Source: Torreya grandis (lineage: Eukaryota; Streptophyta; Pinopsida; Cupressales; Taxaceae). From it: 64,000 bases of DNA. Below, in pieces: positions 1-12,929 of this stretch (its first letter is position 1; each line of letters begins with the position of its first letter). The stretch spans positions 4,235,001 to 4,299,000 of the forward strand of contig JARHVA010000081.1 in assembly GCA_037957365.1 (NCBI GenBank). Reading direction: 5' to 3'. The notes below the pieces were generated by a model. The model was given only the letters and a program-made list of their open reading frames with translations. It made no database searches and had not been told where the DNA came from. The position numbers were made by a program, and so were the translations under genes.

Positions 1-152
1 TTTCATTATTTATTAATTGTATATTAACGCATATGTTTTAAAGTTTCATCTCTTCAATGGAATTCAAGATTTAGATTTCTATAGATCAGGAATGTTATTT
101 TTGCATTTTAATTTTTTCATTTCTATTTATATTTATTTATTCAAGTAGGGTT

Positions 153-1205
153 TTGAATTTAGGTTTTCATTATATTTTTTGCATTTTAAAAAAAAAAATA
201 TATTTTTATTTAAATTTAGATACACAACTTCTATGGATCCATTTCATGAAAAAAATGTTAGACAAAACCCCGAATAGATTGATTTTGCATAAGAAGTTGA
301 ATTGTATGAGCAATACAATTTCAAATGCCAATACTTACAAATCATCAATGGTTTGCATCACTTTTCAGCTAGTAGTGCACAAATTTTATTTGCCAATAAG
401 TTAGAGTCTATTTTTAATGAAGTGGAAAATGTGACTTCATAATTGGATGTAATGTTGCATTAAAGAGAAGCTATGAAATAATTTTATTTTGACAAATTAT
501 CATATGAAGATGTAAAAAAAAGTTGTGTGTGATTTATTTATTAAGCCTGTAAGCAACTAACATCCGCCAATGAATTGGAAACACATTAGTATTGATTGGT
601 GTATTCATGAGGAAATTAAAAATAACTTTTGGGATAGGTGGTGGATGGTGTTTGATGAGCCTCCATGAAAATTAATGAGGTTTTATTATATTTTTTGAGA
701 AAAGTGTATTGTGAGTTTGTGTTACAATAAATTTCAAATTATTTTATCATGAAGGCATTCCAAGGTATGGGCGGTGGGTCTTCATTTGATAGACTTGGTG
801 TTAGGTGAGATTAAAACCATCATAACCAAGCTCAAAGAAATAGAAGGACAATATCACATGTCTCTATTCTTAAATGTTTACATTGTAACATATAGATGGA
901 CACCTTTGAAGCAGTTACTAAACTAACACAAGTTATGGTTGATCATGGTATGCATACTTTAAACACTTCTACTTAGTCTACAGGTAGTAATAGTGGTATT
1001 AGTGGTGTTGGTGCTATTAGTATTGATGAAAGTGGTAGTGGCAGTAGTAGTTTTGGTGGTGTTGGTATAGGTGTTAGTGTCCCTCCTACTCATGTTACAG
1101 TTTTTATGCAGCATTCCATGTTTTGTGGGAGGAAGTGTATAGGACCACTTGTTCAGGTGTGACATATACATAGTACATTTGTCGATACTAGCATACTAAA
1201 GCATA

Positions 1206-1241
<36 letters not shown>

Positions 1242-1339
1242 CACATATATATATATACACATATATATATATACATATATACATATATATATACATATAT
1301 ATATATACATATATATACATACATACATACATACATACA

Positions 1340-1401
<62 letters not shown>

Positions 1402-2470
1402 TAAATAGTGCATAACACTATCATGTCATACACTAGCATGCCAAAGCATATGTCACATATAAATGCTTCAATAGTGCATGACACTGGAATTCCATAAACT
1501 ATGTAAAATATAGTAGCCTCATCAACTTATATCAAGGTACATTAAGATCCTGTTATAGAGGAGATATTGACTTAACCATCTGTATTTGATACACAAGTTG
1601 AATTTTAATTATAATTTTTTTATGTTTGTAAAAGAATATTAAGTTTATTTTTTAGTGTGTTTACTTAATTCACTGAACTTGTTATTTGTTGTGTATAGAT
1701 GTTTGATGATATTTTGGGTACCTCAGTAGGCCTTTATTCTATTGTTGAGCCTATAATTGGCATGAGTGTACCCTATATATAAGTTTGTAAACTTTTAAAT
1801 CCATATTTATTCATGTACATATTTATTTTCCTTTGAATAAAAAACAATATTTTAATATATATTAAAATCATAGCTTTTTATCATGTTTATTAGATTCACA
1901 TATTATTCATTTATTGGTTTTAGATGATGAGGGATGCTATGGGCACCCCTCATGGATAAGAATAATATTTAGCAGATGTTGATGTTACATAAGAGAATCC
2001 ACTGTCTACACAGCAGGGCATGATTCAAGGACATATACTAGTGAGAACACATATTTTTATTATTTTTAGCTTTAATCAATGATATTTTATGTCATATTTA
2101 CATAATTGTATGCACATATAGATTTAATGATATATGTATGCTCTATAAGATTCCCCATCATGGATGTATATGCAGTCTTGTAACTTTAGACAACCATTTA
2201 GATAGAATATGGTGTGTGTAGAATCATTTTACAAAATTTTACATTCTTGAAAATTTATCAAATTTTTAATATACAATTTTAATGCATCAATTTTTATATT
2301 TTATATGTTGTGAAGACTAATTTTTATCAATTGTCAATGAAATAATGGATGACTCACATTTTGAGAGGAGAGTATCTCCTCAATTTAAGGCATCCAACAC
2401 CTTTGGCTCTATGTCTATAGCAATAAAGTGCAATTTATTTGTAGGTAATGAGGATCAGGAGAGCTAGTTT
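153..2470 (+). pseudogene. Unrecognised degraded coding relic with exon-like blocks
   Basis: I do not recognise this protein. One plus-strand frame from about 225 reads as coding-like sequence apart from stops that could be former CAA or CGA codons. It includes phrases such as LYEQYNFKCQYLQIINGLHH, and further on a Trp-rich phrase (WDRWWMVFDEPP, near 640) in another frame. A Gly/Ser-rich stretch follows at about 970-1075. Short coding-like blocks recur at about 1,700-1,782, 1,924-2,041 (preceded by TTTTAG and followed by GTGAG, like splice sites) and 2,345-2,455. The arrangement suggests a decayed intron-containing gene or transposon gene. The exon joins are inference, and no family motif was found. 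The TA/TACA microsatellite would lie in an intron. Confidence 0.25.
1203..1398. repeat. Compound TA / TACA microsatellite
   Basis: About 200 bases of TA dinucleotides are interspersed with CA steps, with a clean (CATA)n core of roughly a dozen units near 1,317-1,368, flanked by pure TA runs. The long Ile/Tyr open frame on the minus strand here is a by-product of the repeat. Confidence 0.95.
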
Positions 2471-3864
2471 TTATGCTAGGGGTATAGTTGTAGGCACAAT
2501 TGATATTGTATGATGATATGGCCCACAATGTATTCTTATATGACATATTTTGTCTATGTACATGTTATGGTCTACATTTTTTCTTGATATATGTTATCTT
2601 ATTTATGTTAAATTATGACATAAAAATTTACATGTATCACATATACATTATAAGATAATATGATTCCTTTACCTATGCGTATTTTCTATTTTTATCATTT
2701 AATGTTTACATATATTATTGGTTAATGATCATTATTACTTCATATGAGATTAAAACAATTAACATTATTCTCTAAGTTAGGTGCTTTGAATCATTAAGTA
2801 TATTTTACATTTACATGTGATATTTACTATTTACTTGTTTTATTTACATTTAATTACATATCAATTTGCAACTGTGATGTTTAAGTAGACTTGAGATCAA
2901 TTTCACAGACATGTAAATATTATAAATTGTACTTGATCATAAATGTGAAGAGGTATAGTGATGCACTTGTGTATGTCTTCAGCTCCTACTTATCCATAAA
3001 ACAAATAAAGACAATTATATGTGTCCATACAGTCACTATGACCTACTTATACATGGGTTAACATCAACATTGATATCCCTCTCTAGACTATCCTTAAAAT
3101 TACAATTTTGGCAAGGTAAGAATATAAACACAAATGAAGAGACTTAAGCAACTTCAATATTCCTTGACTAGTATATAAAACTTGAGGTTATATTTTTATG
3201 GTCCTTAAAGACATTCAATCTTTATATCAATATGGAAAACTAATTCATCTATTGGTTTTGTCTATTTGAACTCATAAAGCTCAAAGCTCTTTACAAGCTA
3301 ATTAAACCTAAATGCCTCAAAAGGATCAAAACTAAAAATATTTGGAAATAGGGGTATAGATCAATCTAAAATACTTTATCACAATATTTTGTGGGTGACT
3401 CAAATTTTACAACACCTCATAAGGTCTACTACAAATAATTTTATCAAAAACCTCTCATAGACTTACTAGTCTAAATGTTGCTCTAACATGCCAAAACCTA
3501 ATCTATATTGATTAATCACTTCAAGACACCTCAAACATATGTATTTAAGTGTTTTATGAATAATCAATGATCAAATAAAAGGTTTTAATTTCCACTTCTA
3601 ATATTTTACACAAAAACTTATAAAATCATGTTTTGTCTGTTAGGCCTAATTACCCTCTAGTAGGTCAAAACTCAAGATATAGTTTAATTATAATAAATGA
3701 CATTTTTATGAGGTCTATATAGATGAATTAAATGTGTTTCAACCTTAAATTAGATTTTCTACCCTCATTTTTGAAGTTTCTAAAAAAATCTCTCTCTTCG
3801 CTATCAAAGAAACACAAAAATAGGGTATCTCTTACACATACTTGATTGGTATGATGTATGTACA
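2471..3864. other. AT-rich spacer, no feature seen
   Basis: No long frame, repeat boundary or retroelement motif was recognised here. The right edge is set by the start of the duplicated block at 3,865. Confidence 0.5.
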
Positions 3865-6633
3865 CTTCCAAATGACTCAAACCAATAAAATATATTATTA
3901 AACCTTATTGGAAATATTTTCACAAATTTTGAGAATTTTACAAGGGTTGAAAATGGTTTTATGGCTATTTTTGTAAACTTGACCCTACAATTAAGGTTTA
4001 GCAGTGTTTAGAGAACTCGAGAGGAATTTAATGATTATTTATAGCCTATTTAGTATCTTGAAAAGAAATAAATCTTGGATAATACTCTAAAATTATTATA
4101 ATATCTTTATAAACCATTGTATTTACCTCATACACAATATAATATGTGTTTTGAGAGCTCCATGTTTGACTGTTCGTGAGAACAATAAGATTTTTATGCA
4201 TTTTGATACTCCAGTGACAAAAATGAATATCAAAACACATTAGGACACTTAGAATCAATGCAATAAAATTAAAATTATCATAGTTATTAATAAAAAACCT
4301 ATTAATATAAAATATAAAAAGTTACAAATAGTACTCAAACCTCATAAGACTGTCATAACATACTGCTCATCCTCATTGCACAATCACTAAACTGACCTCC
4401 TCTTCTTTTATTTCCTATGTTGGTTCATCCTCCAAATGTGTCTATAAATGGAATCCATTCCTAGGTTGTTTCTCCAAGTTTAGGATGTGCCAAATTTATT
4501 CCCAATTTCTTTAAATAGTCCTATCTTAACATAACAATTTTGCTAAACATACCTTAACAAGTAGTTTTTACATAATTTTTATGACCTCCTAGTATAACTA
4601 TGACCTATAGAAGGTATATCAACCTCTATGTTATGTAGTAAATCTTTATAGACCACAAAAAATCATACAATTTTACAACTAATCCATAATTTGTACATAA
4701 GCATGTTTCAAAAATTCAAATTTTAGATTTAGAGGGAAAACACTCCAAGACGTCTAAATGACTTGGCATAAACTCCTAATGCCTCAGTGAGGATTATTAT
4801 GAATTTAAGAATATTCAAAGACCTCTAATAGATAATAAGACACAAATACCATCGTAAATAGGTTTATACACATGATGTTCCTGCATCAATTTACCAATGT
4901 ACAAAAAAAAGTCTTCATGTATTTTTGTCCTTGAATGTTCTTATACCTACATATTACTTTTTATTTTATTTATGTTTCCATATAATGCTTTTCATTTTCA
5001 CTAATTGATACCCTCCAGGATCCCATGGTATACTATCTTATTTTTGGTTGGTGTTCCCTTGTTTACTCTATCAAACCTGCATAAGTAATAAACAAATAAG
5101 AGCTGATGGCACAAACATGTAAACATTAGCCATCAGCTCCTACACTTGCATAGATGAGTCCTCTAAGAAATCTTAGGACGATTTTATCTAAATAAATAAG
5201 GATGAGATGCGCCAATAAAATTTCTCTCATGGTCAAATCTCTTATAATGGGTCAAAAGTTAGTCAGTGGGAGTCATATAATTTGACTTGTCAGTCCTATT
5301 GATGAATCGTCTATGTGGACATGTCTGGATGGGTATTTTTAGGCTAGAATGACCTTTTTCTAGTCTCAGTCAGTCCTAGGGAGTGCAAGTTATAGTTGGT
5401 TAGAGGCGTCCTTTAAGAGAATTCACTCATCCCTGAGTGTGGAAAATGAGTGAACTTTGGTTGCGCATTACATGAGAACTGTGAGCTTTAGAGATGAACC
5501 ATTAACTCCTACATGTGTATGGATGAGTGCTATAATAAATATTAGGAGTATTTTATCTAAATCAAGATGGATGAGATGTAGTAATGAGGTTTATATCATG
5601 GCCAAATCTCTCAAAATGGGCTAAAATTTGGTTAGCGAGGGCTGCATATTCTGACTTATCAACTCAATCGATGAACTATCTATGCAAAAACATTTAGATG
5701 AGAATTTTTAAGCTAGAACAACCTTTGTCTAGTCTTGATCAGGCTTCAAGAAAAAAATTTGAAGTTGATCGGAGGAATCCCTTAAGATAATTTACTGGTC
5801 CTCGAGTGTGAAAAAAGAATGAACTATCATTGCGCATTGTAAGAGAACCGTGAGAGTTAAGAGATGAACCATCAACTCTTACATGTGCATAAATGAGTTT
5901 TCAAAGAAAACCTAGGAGGATTTTATCTAATTAAAGGTGGATGAGATGTAGAAATTAGGCTTCTCTTAATGCCAAATCTCTTAGAATGGACTAAAATTTG
6001 GTTAGTGAGGGTTGTATATTCTGACTCGTCAACCTAGTCAATGAACTATCTACATGAACATATCAAGATGGGATATCTTAGGCTAGAATGACCTTTTTTG
6101 GGTCTTGATGGGGCTCCAAGAATGAAATTTGTAGTTGATTAGAGGTATCTCTTAAGAGAATTCACCGATCCTTGAGTGTGCAAAATGAGCAAACTTTTGT
6201 CATGCATTGTAGGAAAACCATGGGAGATACATACAAACTGTTAGCTCCTACACATGCATAGATGAGTCTTCTAATAAATCATAGGAGGATTTTATCTAAT
6301 TAAAGATGGATGAGATACATAAATGAGGTTTCTCTCATGGTCAAATCTCTGAGAATGGGCCAAAAGTTGGTTAGTGAGGGTTGTATATTCTGACTTGTCA
6401 ATCCAATAGATGAATCATCTATGTGGACACATCTGGATGGGAATTTTTAGGCTAAAACAACCATTTTTTAATTTTGGCTAGACCCTGAGAGTGAAATTTG
6501 TAGCTGATTAGAGTCATCCCTTAAGATAATTCACTAGTCCTTGAGTGTGAAAAATGAGCAAACTTTTGTTGCACATTATAAGAGAACCGCGAGGGCTAAA
6601 GACGAACTATCAACTCCTACATGTGAAAAGATG
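3865..6633. repeat. Tandem segmental duplication, copy 1 (2.77 kb)
   Basis: The sequence starting CTTCCAAATGACTCAAACC at 3,865 begins again at 6,634 and the two copies can be aligned throughout by eye with scattered substitutions. Each copy has about 1.27 kb of unique sequence followed by four units of the ~369-bp repeat. Copy 1 ends inside a fifth unit after GAAAAGATG at 6,633, exactly where copy 2 begins, so the junction is head to tail. The unique part contains no recognised gene; a 70-codon minus-strand frame at 4,046-4,258 is disrupted in the other copy. Confidence 0.9.
5135..6633. repeat. 369-bp tandem repeat array, block 1 (4 units + 22 bp)
   Basis: Units start at 5,135, 5,504, 5,874, 6,243 and 6,612, giving periods of 369-370 bases. 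Each begins with a version of AGCTCCTACACATGCATAGATGAGT and carries recognisable landmarks: GATTTTATCTAA about 45 bases in, TTTTTAGGCTAGAATGACC near the middle, and AATTCACTCATCC...GAGTGTG near the three-quarter point. The last unit is cut after 22 bases by the segmental duplication junction. The repeat has no coding potential that persists between units and I recognise no known satellite or transposon terminus in it. Confidence 0.93.
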
Positions 6634-9407
6634 CTTCCAAATGACTCAAACCACTAAAATATATTATTAAACCTTACTAGAAATATTTTCAAAAAAATTG
6701 AGAATTTTACAAGGGTTGAAAATGGTTTTATGGCTATTTTTGTAAACTTGACCCTACAACTAAGGTTTAGCAGTGTTTAGAGAACTCGAGAGGAATTTAA
6801 TGATTGTTTATAGCCTATTTAGTCTCTTGTAAAGAAATAATTCTTGGATAATACTCTAAAATTATTATAATATCTTTTTAAACCCTTGTATTTACCTCAT
6901 ACATAGTCTAATATGTGTTTTGAGAGCTCTATGTTTGACTATTCATGAGAACAATAAGATTTTTATGCATTTTGATACTCCAATGATAAAAATGAATATC
7001 AAAACACATTAGGAAACTTATAATCAATGGAATAAAATTAAAAAACATATATTATTATAGATATTAATAAAAAACCTATTAATATAAAATAGAAAAAGTT
7101 ACAAATAGTACTCAGACCTCATAAGACTATCATAACATACTGCTCATTCTCACTGAACAATCACTAAACTAACCTCCTCTTCTTTTATTTCCTATCTTGG
7201 TTCATCATCAAAATGTGTCTATAAATGGAATCCATTCTTAGGTTATTTCTCAAATTTTAGGATGTGCCAAATGTATTCCCAATTTATTTAAATAGTCCTA
7301 TCTTAACATAACAATTTTGTTAATCATACCTTAACAAGTAGTTTTTACATAATTTTTATGACCTCCTTGTACAAATATGACCTCTAGAAGGTATATTAAC
7401 CTCTATGATATGTAGGACATCTTTATAGACCACAAGAAATCATATAATTTTACAACTAATCTATAATTTATACATAAGCATGGTTCAAAAATTCAAATTT
7501 TAGATTTAGAGGGAAAACACTCCAAGACCTATAAATGACTTGGCATAAACTCCTAATGCCTCAATGAGGATTATTATGAATTTAAAAATATTCTAAGACC
7601 TCTAATAGATAATAAGACACAAATACAATCTCAAACATGTTTATACACATGATGCTCCTGCATCAATTTACCAAGGTACAAAAATAGTCTTCATGTATTT
7701 TTATCCTTGAATGTTCTTATACTTAAATATTACTTTTGATTTTGTTTCTCTTTCCATCTAATGCTGTTAATTTTCACTAATTGATACCCTCCAGGATCCC
7801 ACGGTATACTATCTTCTTTTTGGTTGGTGTTCCCTTGTCTACTCTATCAAACTTGCACAAGTAATTAACAAGTAGGCGCTGATGGCACAAACATGTAAAC
7901 ATTAGCCATCAGTTCCTACACTTGCATCAAAGAGTCCTCTAAGAAATCTCAAGATGAATTTATCTAACTTAATAAGGATGAGATGCAGCAATGAAATTTT
8001 TCTCATGGTCAAATCTCTCAAAATAGGTCCAAAAGTTGGTCAGTGGGGGTCATATAATTTGATTTATCAGTCTAATCAATGAACCATCTATGTGGACATG
8101 TCTAGATGGGTATTTTTAGGCTAGAATGACCTTTGTCTAGTCTCATTCATTCCCAAGGAGTGAAAGTTATAGTTGGTTGGAGGCATCCTTTAAGAGAATT
8201 CACTCATCCCTAAGTGTGCAAAATGACTGAACTTTGGTTGTGCATTACATGAGAACTGTGAGCTCTAGAGATGAACCATTAGCTCTTACATGTGCATAGA
8301 TGAGTTATATAATAAATATTAGGAGTACTTTATCTGACTCAAGATGGATGAGATGTAGTAATGAGGTTTCTATCATGGCCAAATCTCTTAGAATGGGCCA
8401 AAATTTGGTTAGCGAGGGTTGTATATTCTAACTTGTCAACTCAATCGGTGAACTATCTATGCAAAAACATTTAGATGAGAATTTTTAGGCTAGAACAACC
8501 TTTGTCTAGTCTTTATCATGCTTCAAGAGTAAAAGTTGAAGTTGATCGAAGGAATCCCTTAAGATAATTTACTAGTCCTCGAGTGTGAAAAAAGAATGAA
8601 CTATCATTGGGCATTGTAGGAGAACTGTGAGAGCTTAAGATGAACCGCCAACTCTTACATGTGTATAAATGAGTCCTCAAAGAAAACCTAGGAGTATTTT
8701 ATCTAATTAAATATGGATGAGATGCATAAATGAGGTTTCTCTCAATGCTAAATCTCTTAGAATGGACTAAAAGTTGGTTAGCGAGGGTTGTATATTCTGA
8801 CTCATCAATCCAATCGATGAACCATATACATGAACATATATAGACGGGATTTTTTAGGCTAGAATGGCCTTTTTTTAGTCTCGATCGGGCCCCAAGAATC
8901 AAAGTTGTAGTTTATTAGAGGTATCTCTTCAGATAATTCACGGATCCCTAAGTGTAAAAAATGAGCAAACTTTTGTCATGCATTGTATGAGAACCATGAG
9001 AGATAGATACAAACCATTAGCTCTTATACATGCATAGATGAGTCCTCTAAGAAATCCTAGGAGGATTTTATCTAATTAAAGATAGATGAGATACATAAAT
9101 GAGGTTTCTCTCATGATCAAATCTCTGAGAATGGGCCAAAAGTTAGTTAGTAAGGGTCGTATATTTTGACTTGTCAATCCAATAGATGAATTGTCTATGT
9201 GGACACATTTATAAGGGAATTTTTAGGCTAGAATAATCATTTTTTGATTTTGGTTAGGCCCTGAGAGTGAAAGTTGTAGTTAATTAGAGGCATCCCTTAA
9301 GAGAATTCACTAGTCCCTGAGTGTGAAAAATGAGCAAACTTCTATTACATATTATAAGAGCAGTGAGGGCTAAAGACAAACCATCAGCTCCTACACATGA
9401 AAAGATG
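6634..9407. repeat. Tandem segmental duplication, copy 2 (2.77 kb)
   Basis: This is the second head-to-tail copy of 3,865-6,633. The four repeat units it contains (from 7,911, 8,281, 8,650, 9,019) match units 1 to 4 of copy 1 in order and share unit-specific variants, for example the TATAATAAATATTAGGAGTA variant of the second unit (near 5,535 and 8,310). Copy 2 therefore arose by duplication of the whole block, not by independent amplification of single units. The end at 9,407 is set by GAAAAGATG, the same position at which copy 1 is cut. Confidence 0.88.
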
Positions 9408-10885
9408 AATACTCTAAGATATCTCAATATTATTTTATCTAACTCAAAATGGATAAGATGTAACAATTATGTTTCTCTCATAACCAAATCTCTCAGAACG
9501 AACCAAAAGTTGGTCAATGAGGGTCGTATATTATGACTCATCAACCCAATCAATAAATTGTCTATGTGGACACATCCAGATGAAATTTTTAAGACTAGAA
9601 TGACTATTTTATAGTCTTGATTGGACTTACATTTTATCAAAGGCATCCCTTTAGATAATTCACTAGTCTTTTAGTGTGCAAAAAGTGCGAACTTCCATCA
9701 TGCATTGTAAAATAACCATGAAGGATAGAGACAAACCATTAACTAATACACATGCATGGACAAGTATTCTAATATATCATGAGAGAATTTTATCTAAATT
9801 GAGATGGATAAGATGCAATAAAAAGGTTTTTCTCATAGCTAAATCTCTTGTAATGAGCCAAAAATTGGTTAGTGAAGGTTGTATATTCTAACTTGTCAAC
9901 CCAATCCATGAACCATCTATGTGGACACATTTGTATAGGCATTTTTAGGATATAAAAACCATTTTTAAATATTAGTCAGGCCCTAAGAGTGAAATTTGTA
10001 GTTGATTAGAGGCATCCTTTAGATAATTCACTCATCTTCGAGTGTGCAAAATGAGTGAACTTCTATGACACATTGTAGAATAACCATGAGAGTTAGATAC
10101 GAATCGTCAACTATTACACGTGGAAAGATGAGTCTTCTAAGAGATTCCAAGAGGATTTTATCTAAATAAATATGGATGAGACACAACAATGAGGTTTTTA
10201 TCGTAGCCAAATCTCTTAAAACAAGTCAAAAGTTAGTTAGCAAGGGTCATATATTTTGATTCGTCAACCCAATCAATGAATCATTGACATGGACATGTTG
10301 GGATGAGAATTTTTAGGCTTATAATAATCATTGTCTAGTCCTGATTAGGCTTGAGGAGAGAAATTTTTAGTTGATCATAGGCATCCCTTAAGATAATTCA
10401 CTCATTCTTGAGTGTGTAAAATGAACAAACTTGTATTGCGCATTGTAAGAGAACTATGAGGGCTAGAGATGAATCGTTAGCTCCTGAACATGCAAAGATG
10501 AGTCCTCTAAGAGAGATCATGAGGATTTAATCTAAATTAAGATGGATGAGACATGGTAATGAGGTTTTTCTCAGCTTCAAATCTCTTAGAAAATGATAAA
10601 AGTTGGTCAATGAGGGTCATATAATCTGACTTGTCAACCTAATTGATGAATCCTCTTTGTGAAAATGTTAGAATAAGAAGATTTAGGTTAGAACAATCAT
10701 TATCTAATCTTAATTTTCCCATGATAATGAAGGTTGTAGTTAATTAGAGGCATACTTTAAGAGAATCAACTCATCCTTGAGTTTGCAAAATGATTGAACT
10801 TCCATTACACATTACAAGAGAATTGTGACAGATAGAGATGAACTGTCAGCTCTTACATGTGCATAGATGAGTCCTCTAAGAGAGC
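7911..10885. repeat. 369-bp tandem repeat array, block 2 (8 units + partial)
   Basis: Units start at 7,911, 8,281, 8,650, 9,019, 9,386, 9,741, 10,109, 10,479 and 10,848. Periods are 367-370 except one of 355 (9,386 to 9,741), which carries a small deletion. The ninth unit stops at about 10,885, after TCCTCTAAGAGAGC, where unrelated sequence begins. An imperfect hairpin occurs at the same place in several units and is perfect (9-bp stem, 15-nt loop) in the unit at 10,027-10,059. Short opposing open frames in this block come from the repeat itself and are not genes. Confidence 0.93.
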
Positions 10886-11196
10886 ATAAATAATATTTTT
10901 TTCATGTTTTATTGAAAGGATAAATAGAGAAGGTGAAAAATTATTTGATTAAGGTAGATGGAATTAATATAAATTATTTTTTGGCTTCTCTTCATTTCAA
11001 GAAGATGATCTTCTCTACTCATGGCACCAACCATGTGAAGGTGGAAGATCATCTGGTGCCACTAACCTAAATTTAAATTGTTATTAAAAAAATTAAATAT
11101 AAATAAACACATAATGATAAAATAGTTGAAAATTAAGATACGTTAAATCAAATAAATTTACTAAATTAACTTGAAACACTAAATAAACTTACTAAT
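10886..11196. other. Spacer after the array, no gene seen
   Basis: Nothing recognisable is here. The short words GATGATCTTC and GAAGATCATC near 11,003 and 11,045 are complementary, but the surrounding bases do not extend the pairing. Confidence 0.4.
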
Positions 11197-11481
11197 TCAA
11201 TATAATGTATCTTCAGGATCAGCTCTATTTACAAGTGTTTCAAGAATCACTTCATGGTCAGATTCATTCATTTTACACAAAGTTCTATTATGATGATTTT
11301 CATGATATTTGATTATTTGAATATTTGTAGAAATAAGTAGGTTTGAATAATGAAGCACCACCTTGTGTGTTTCAAAATTTTCAAATAACACTTGTTTTAT
11401 TTTCTTATGATAGTACCTACAAACCCAGGTTCTAGTAACCACTACAAATCTAGTGGGATAAATTAGCCCTTCTCCATCCAT
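11197..11481 (-). CDS. Hypothetical 94-codon frame, probably a relic
   Basis: An uninterrupted minus-strand frame of 94 codons starts with MDGEGLIYPTRFVVV and ends PEDTLY. It has mixed, non-repetitive composition (RTWVCRYYHKK, KMNESDHEVILE), which is less expected of random AT-rich DNA than the many Ile/Phe/Lys-only frames nearby. There is no signal peptide, membrane segment or motif I recognise. Upstream on the same strand stops appear at once in this frame, while a neighbouring frame continues with a CHC-containing phrase, so this may be one exon or a fragment of a larger decayed repeat gene. Confidence 0.25.
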   Translation of the reverse strand: MDGEGLIYPTRFVVVTRTWVCRYYHKKIKQVLFENFETHKVVLHYSNLLISTNIQIIKYHENHHNRTLCKMNESDHEVILETLVNRADPEDTLY

Positions 11482-12049
11482 AACATTTGTGGTTATTTTT
11501 TTCCTCTACACAATGACACAAGTAGTAGTCTATTCTCTCATCATTGTTCTTAGGTGTAATGATTTCAAAAACATGCCCTATATTTAAAGTATAATCAAAT
11601 TATAAGAACATCTAAAAAAAATAAAAATATCACAAATATCTAATTAGGGTTGTATATTTAATTAAATAATAAATTGTACATGGTTTCATAAGATCTGAGA
11701 TATGGTAAAAGTCAATTTATGATGTAATTTCATGATCTATCAATTTTTGGAGTGAATAGATACTCTCTACAAGTGATATGGGTCTACAATACCATTTGTC
11801 AACCCATTATTTTGACCCACATTCATTCCAATTAAATTCCATACATGAAGAACAAAACATGCCATAGCCTTACTATAAATAGTCTATGAACTCGAATTTA
11901 AGCTTTGAATGGAGTGAAAAACACTCAATCTAAGTACTATAATTCAATATGATATTATTTAAAAAAACTAATCACAGGTTAAATCAACGAAAGTATTCGT
12001 GGAGGCAAACATAATTAGAGCACACATCATATATTATTCAATAGAAAAA

Positions 12050-12051
<2 letters not shown>

Positions 12052-12087
<36 letters not shown>
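12052..12087. repeat. (TA)18 microsatellite
   Basis: An uninterrupted run of TA dinucleotides. Confidence 0.95.
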
Positions 12088-12089
<2 letters not shown>

Positions 12090-12475
12090 AAGGATTCTCC
12101 TATAGATAGGGATATTTCCATCTCCTTGAATATCTCATCTACCTCCCATATTAAACTCAAACCTATTTACATGAGTCTGGTTTAATAACCACAGACAATA
12201 ATATACTAAACAATTACACAAACAATAATATACTAAACAAATCATAATATGAGTTGTTATTACAAGCATATTTATATTATCTTAGATAATATAAATTATA
12301 AACACAATTAATAATATGAAAACTAAATACTCTAACATTTACCTCTTTATGAACATTATTAATTCCTATTCTACATGCTCTTAATGTGAACATGTGGAAA
12401 ACAACTATCTCATATCTGCACCCATACTTATGACTTGGTGATTTTTAGAAGATAATCAAAAACCTCACATGATAT

Positions 12476-12652
12476 CTTTATAAATGGTTGACCAATAACC
12501 AAAAGAATGGTTTTATATGTGGTTAACTATAAATCATAAAACAATACCTGATGGTTTTACAAATAGCTAACCAATAACTAAAATAGTAATTTTACAAGTG
12601 GCTAATAAAAAACTATAAAATAATGGTTTTACAAGTGGTTTACCATAAACTA
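12476..12652. repeat. Short imperfect tandem repeats
   Basis: A motif resembling GGTTTTACAAGTGGCTAACCATAAACTA recurs four times (near 12,480, 12,510, 12,553 and 12,624) at uneven spacing, with substitutions and small gaps. It lies downstream of the copia gag remnant in that element's direction, so it could be internal non-coding or LTR sequence of the same element. That link is inference. Confidence 0.5.
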
Positions 12653-12929
12653 CATCATGATGTGTAGTATAGATTCTAGATCTCATCATTTTTACATTTT
12701 AAAAAGGTTACATAGAAATATATAGTTCACTTATGAAAAACGTGAACATACATACAACTTCTGTTCTTATTCACACCACACTATGTTGAAAACAAGCACA
12801 TCATATAAATAAAAAAAATAACAATAAATCAAAAAGAAACCCCATCATTAGTGGCTAACGAGAGGCATAAAAATACTCCTACCTTTGTTGTCTTCTTCCT
12901 CCAGTATATGAAACTATTTACTCAGAATA

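Noticed and set aside
1153..1413. 86-codon Ile/Tyr-rich open frame, minus strand
   Set aside because: It is a direct translation of the TA/TACA microsatellite.
8699..10210. Five short open frames on both strands (8,699-8,902; 9,284-9,466; 9,330-9,536; 9,676-9,891; 10,028-10,210)
   Set aside because: They lie inside the 369-bp repeat, overlap on opposite strands and are not conserved from unit to unit.
5135..10885. CRISPR-like or direct-repeat defence array
   Set aside because: The repeat unit is the full 369 bp with no alternation of short repeats and unique spacers, and the context is plant retroelements.
11000..11065. Possible hairpin from GATGATCTTC / GAAGATCATC and GGCACC / GGTGCC
   Set aside because: The paired words occur in the wrong order for one nested stem.
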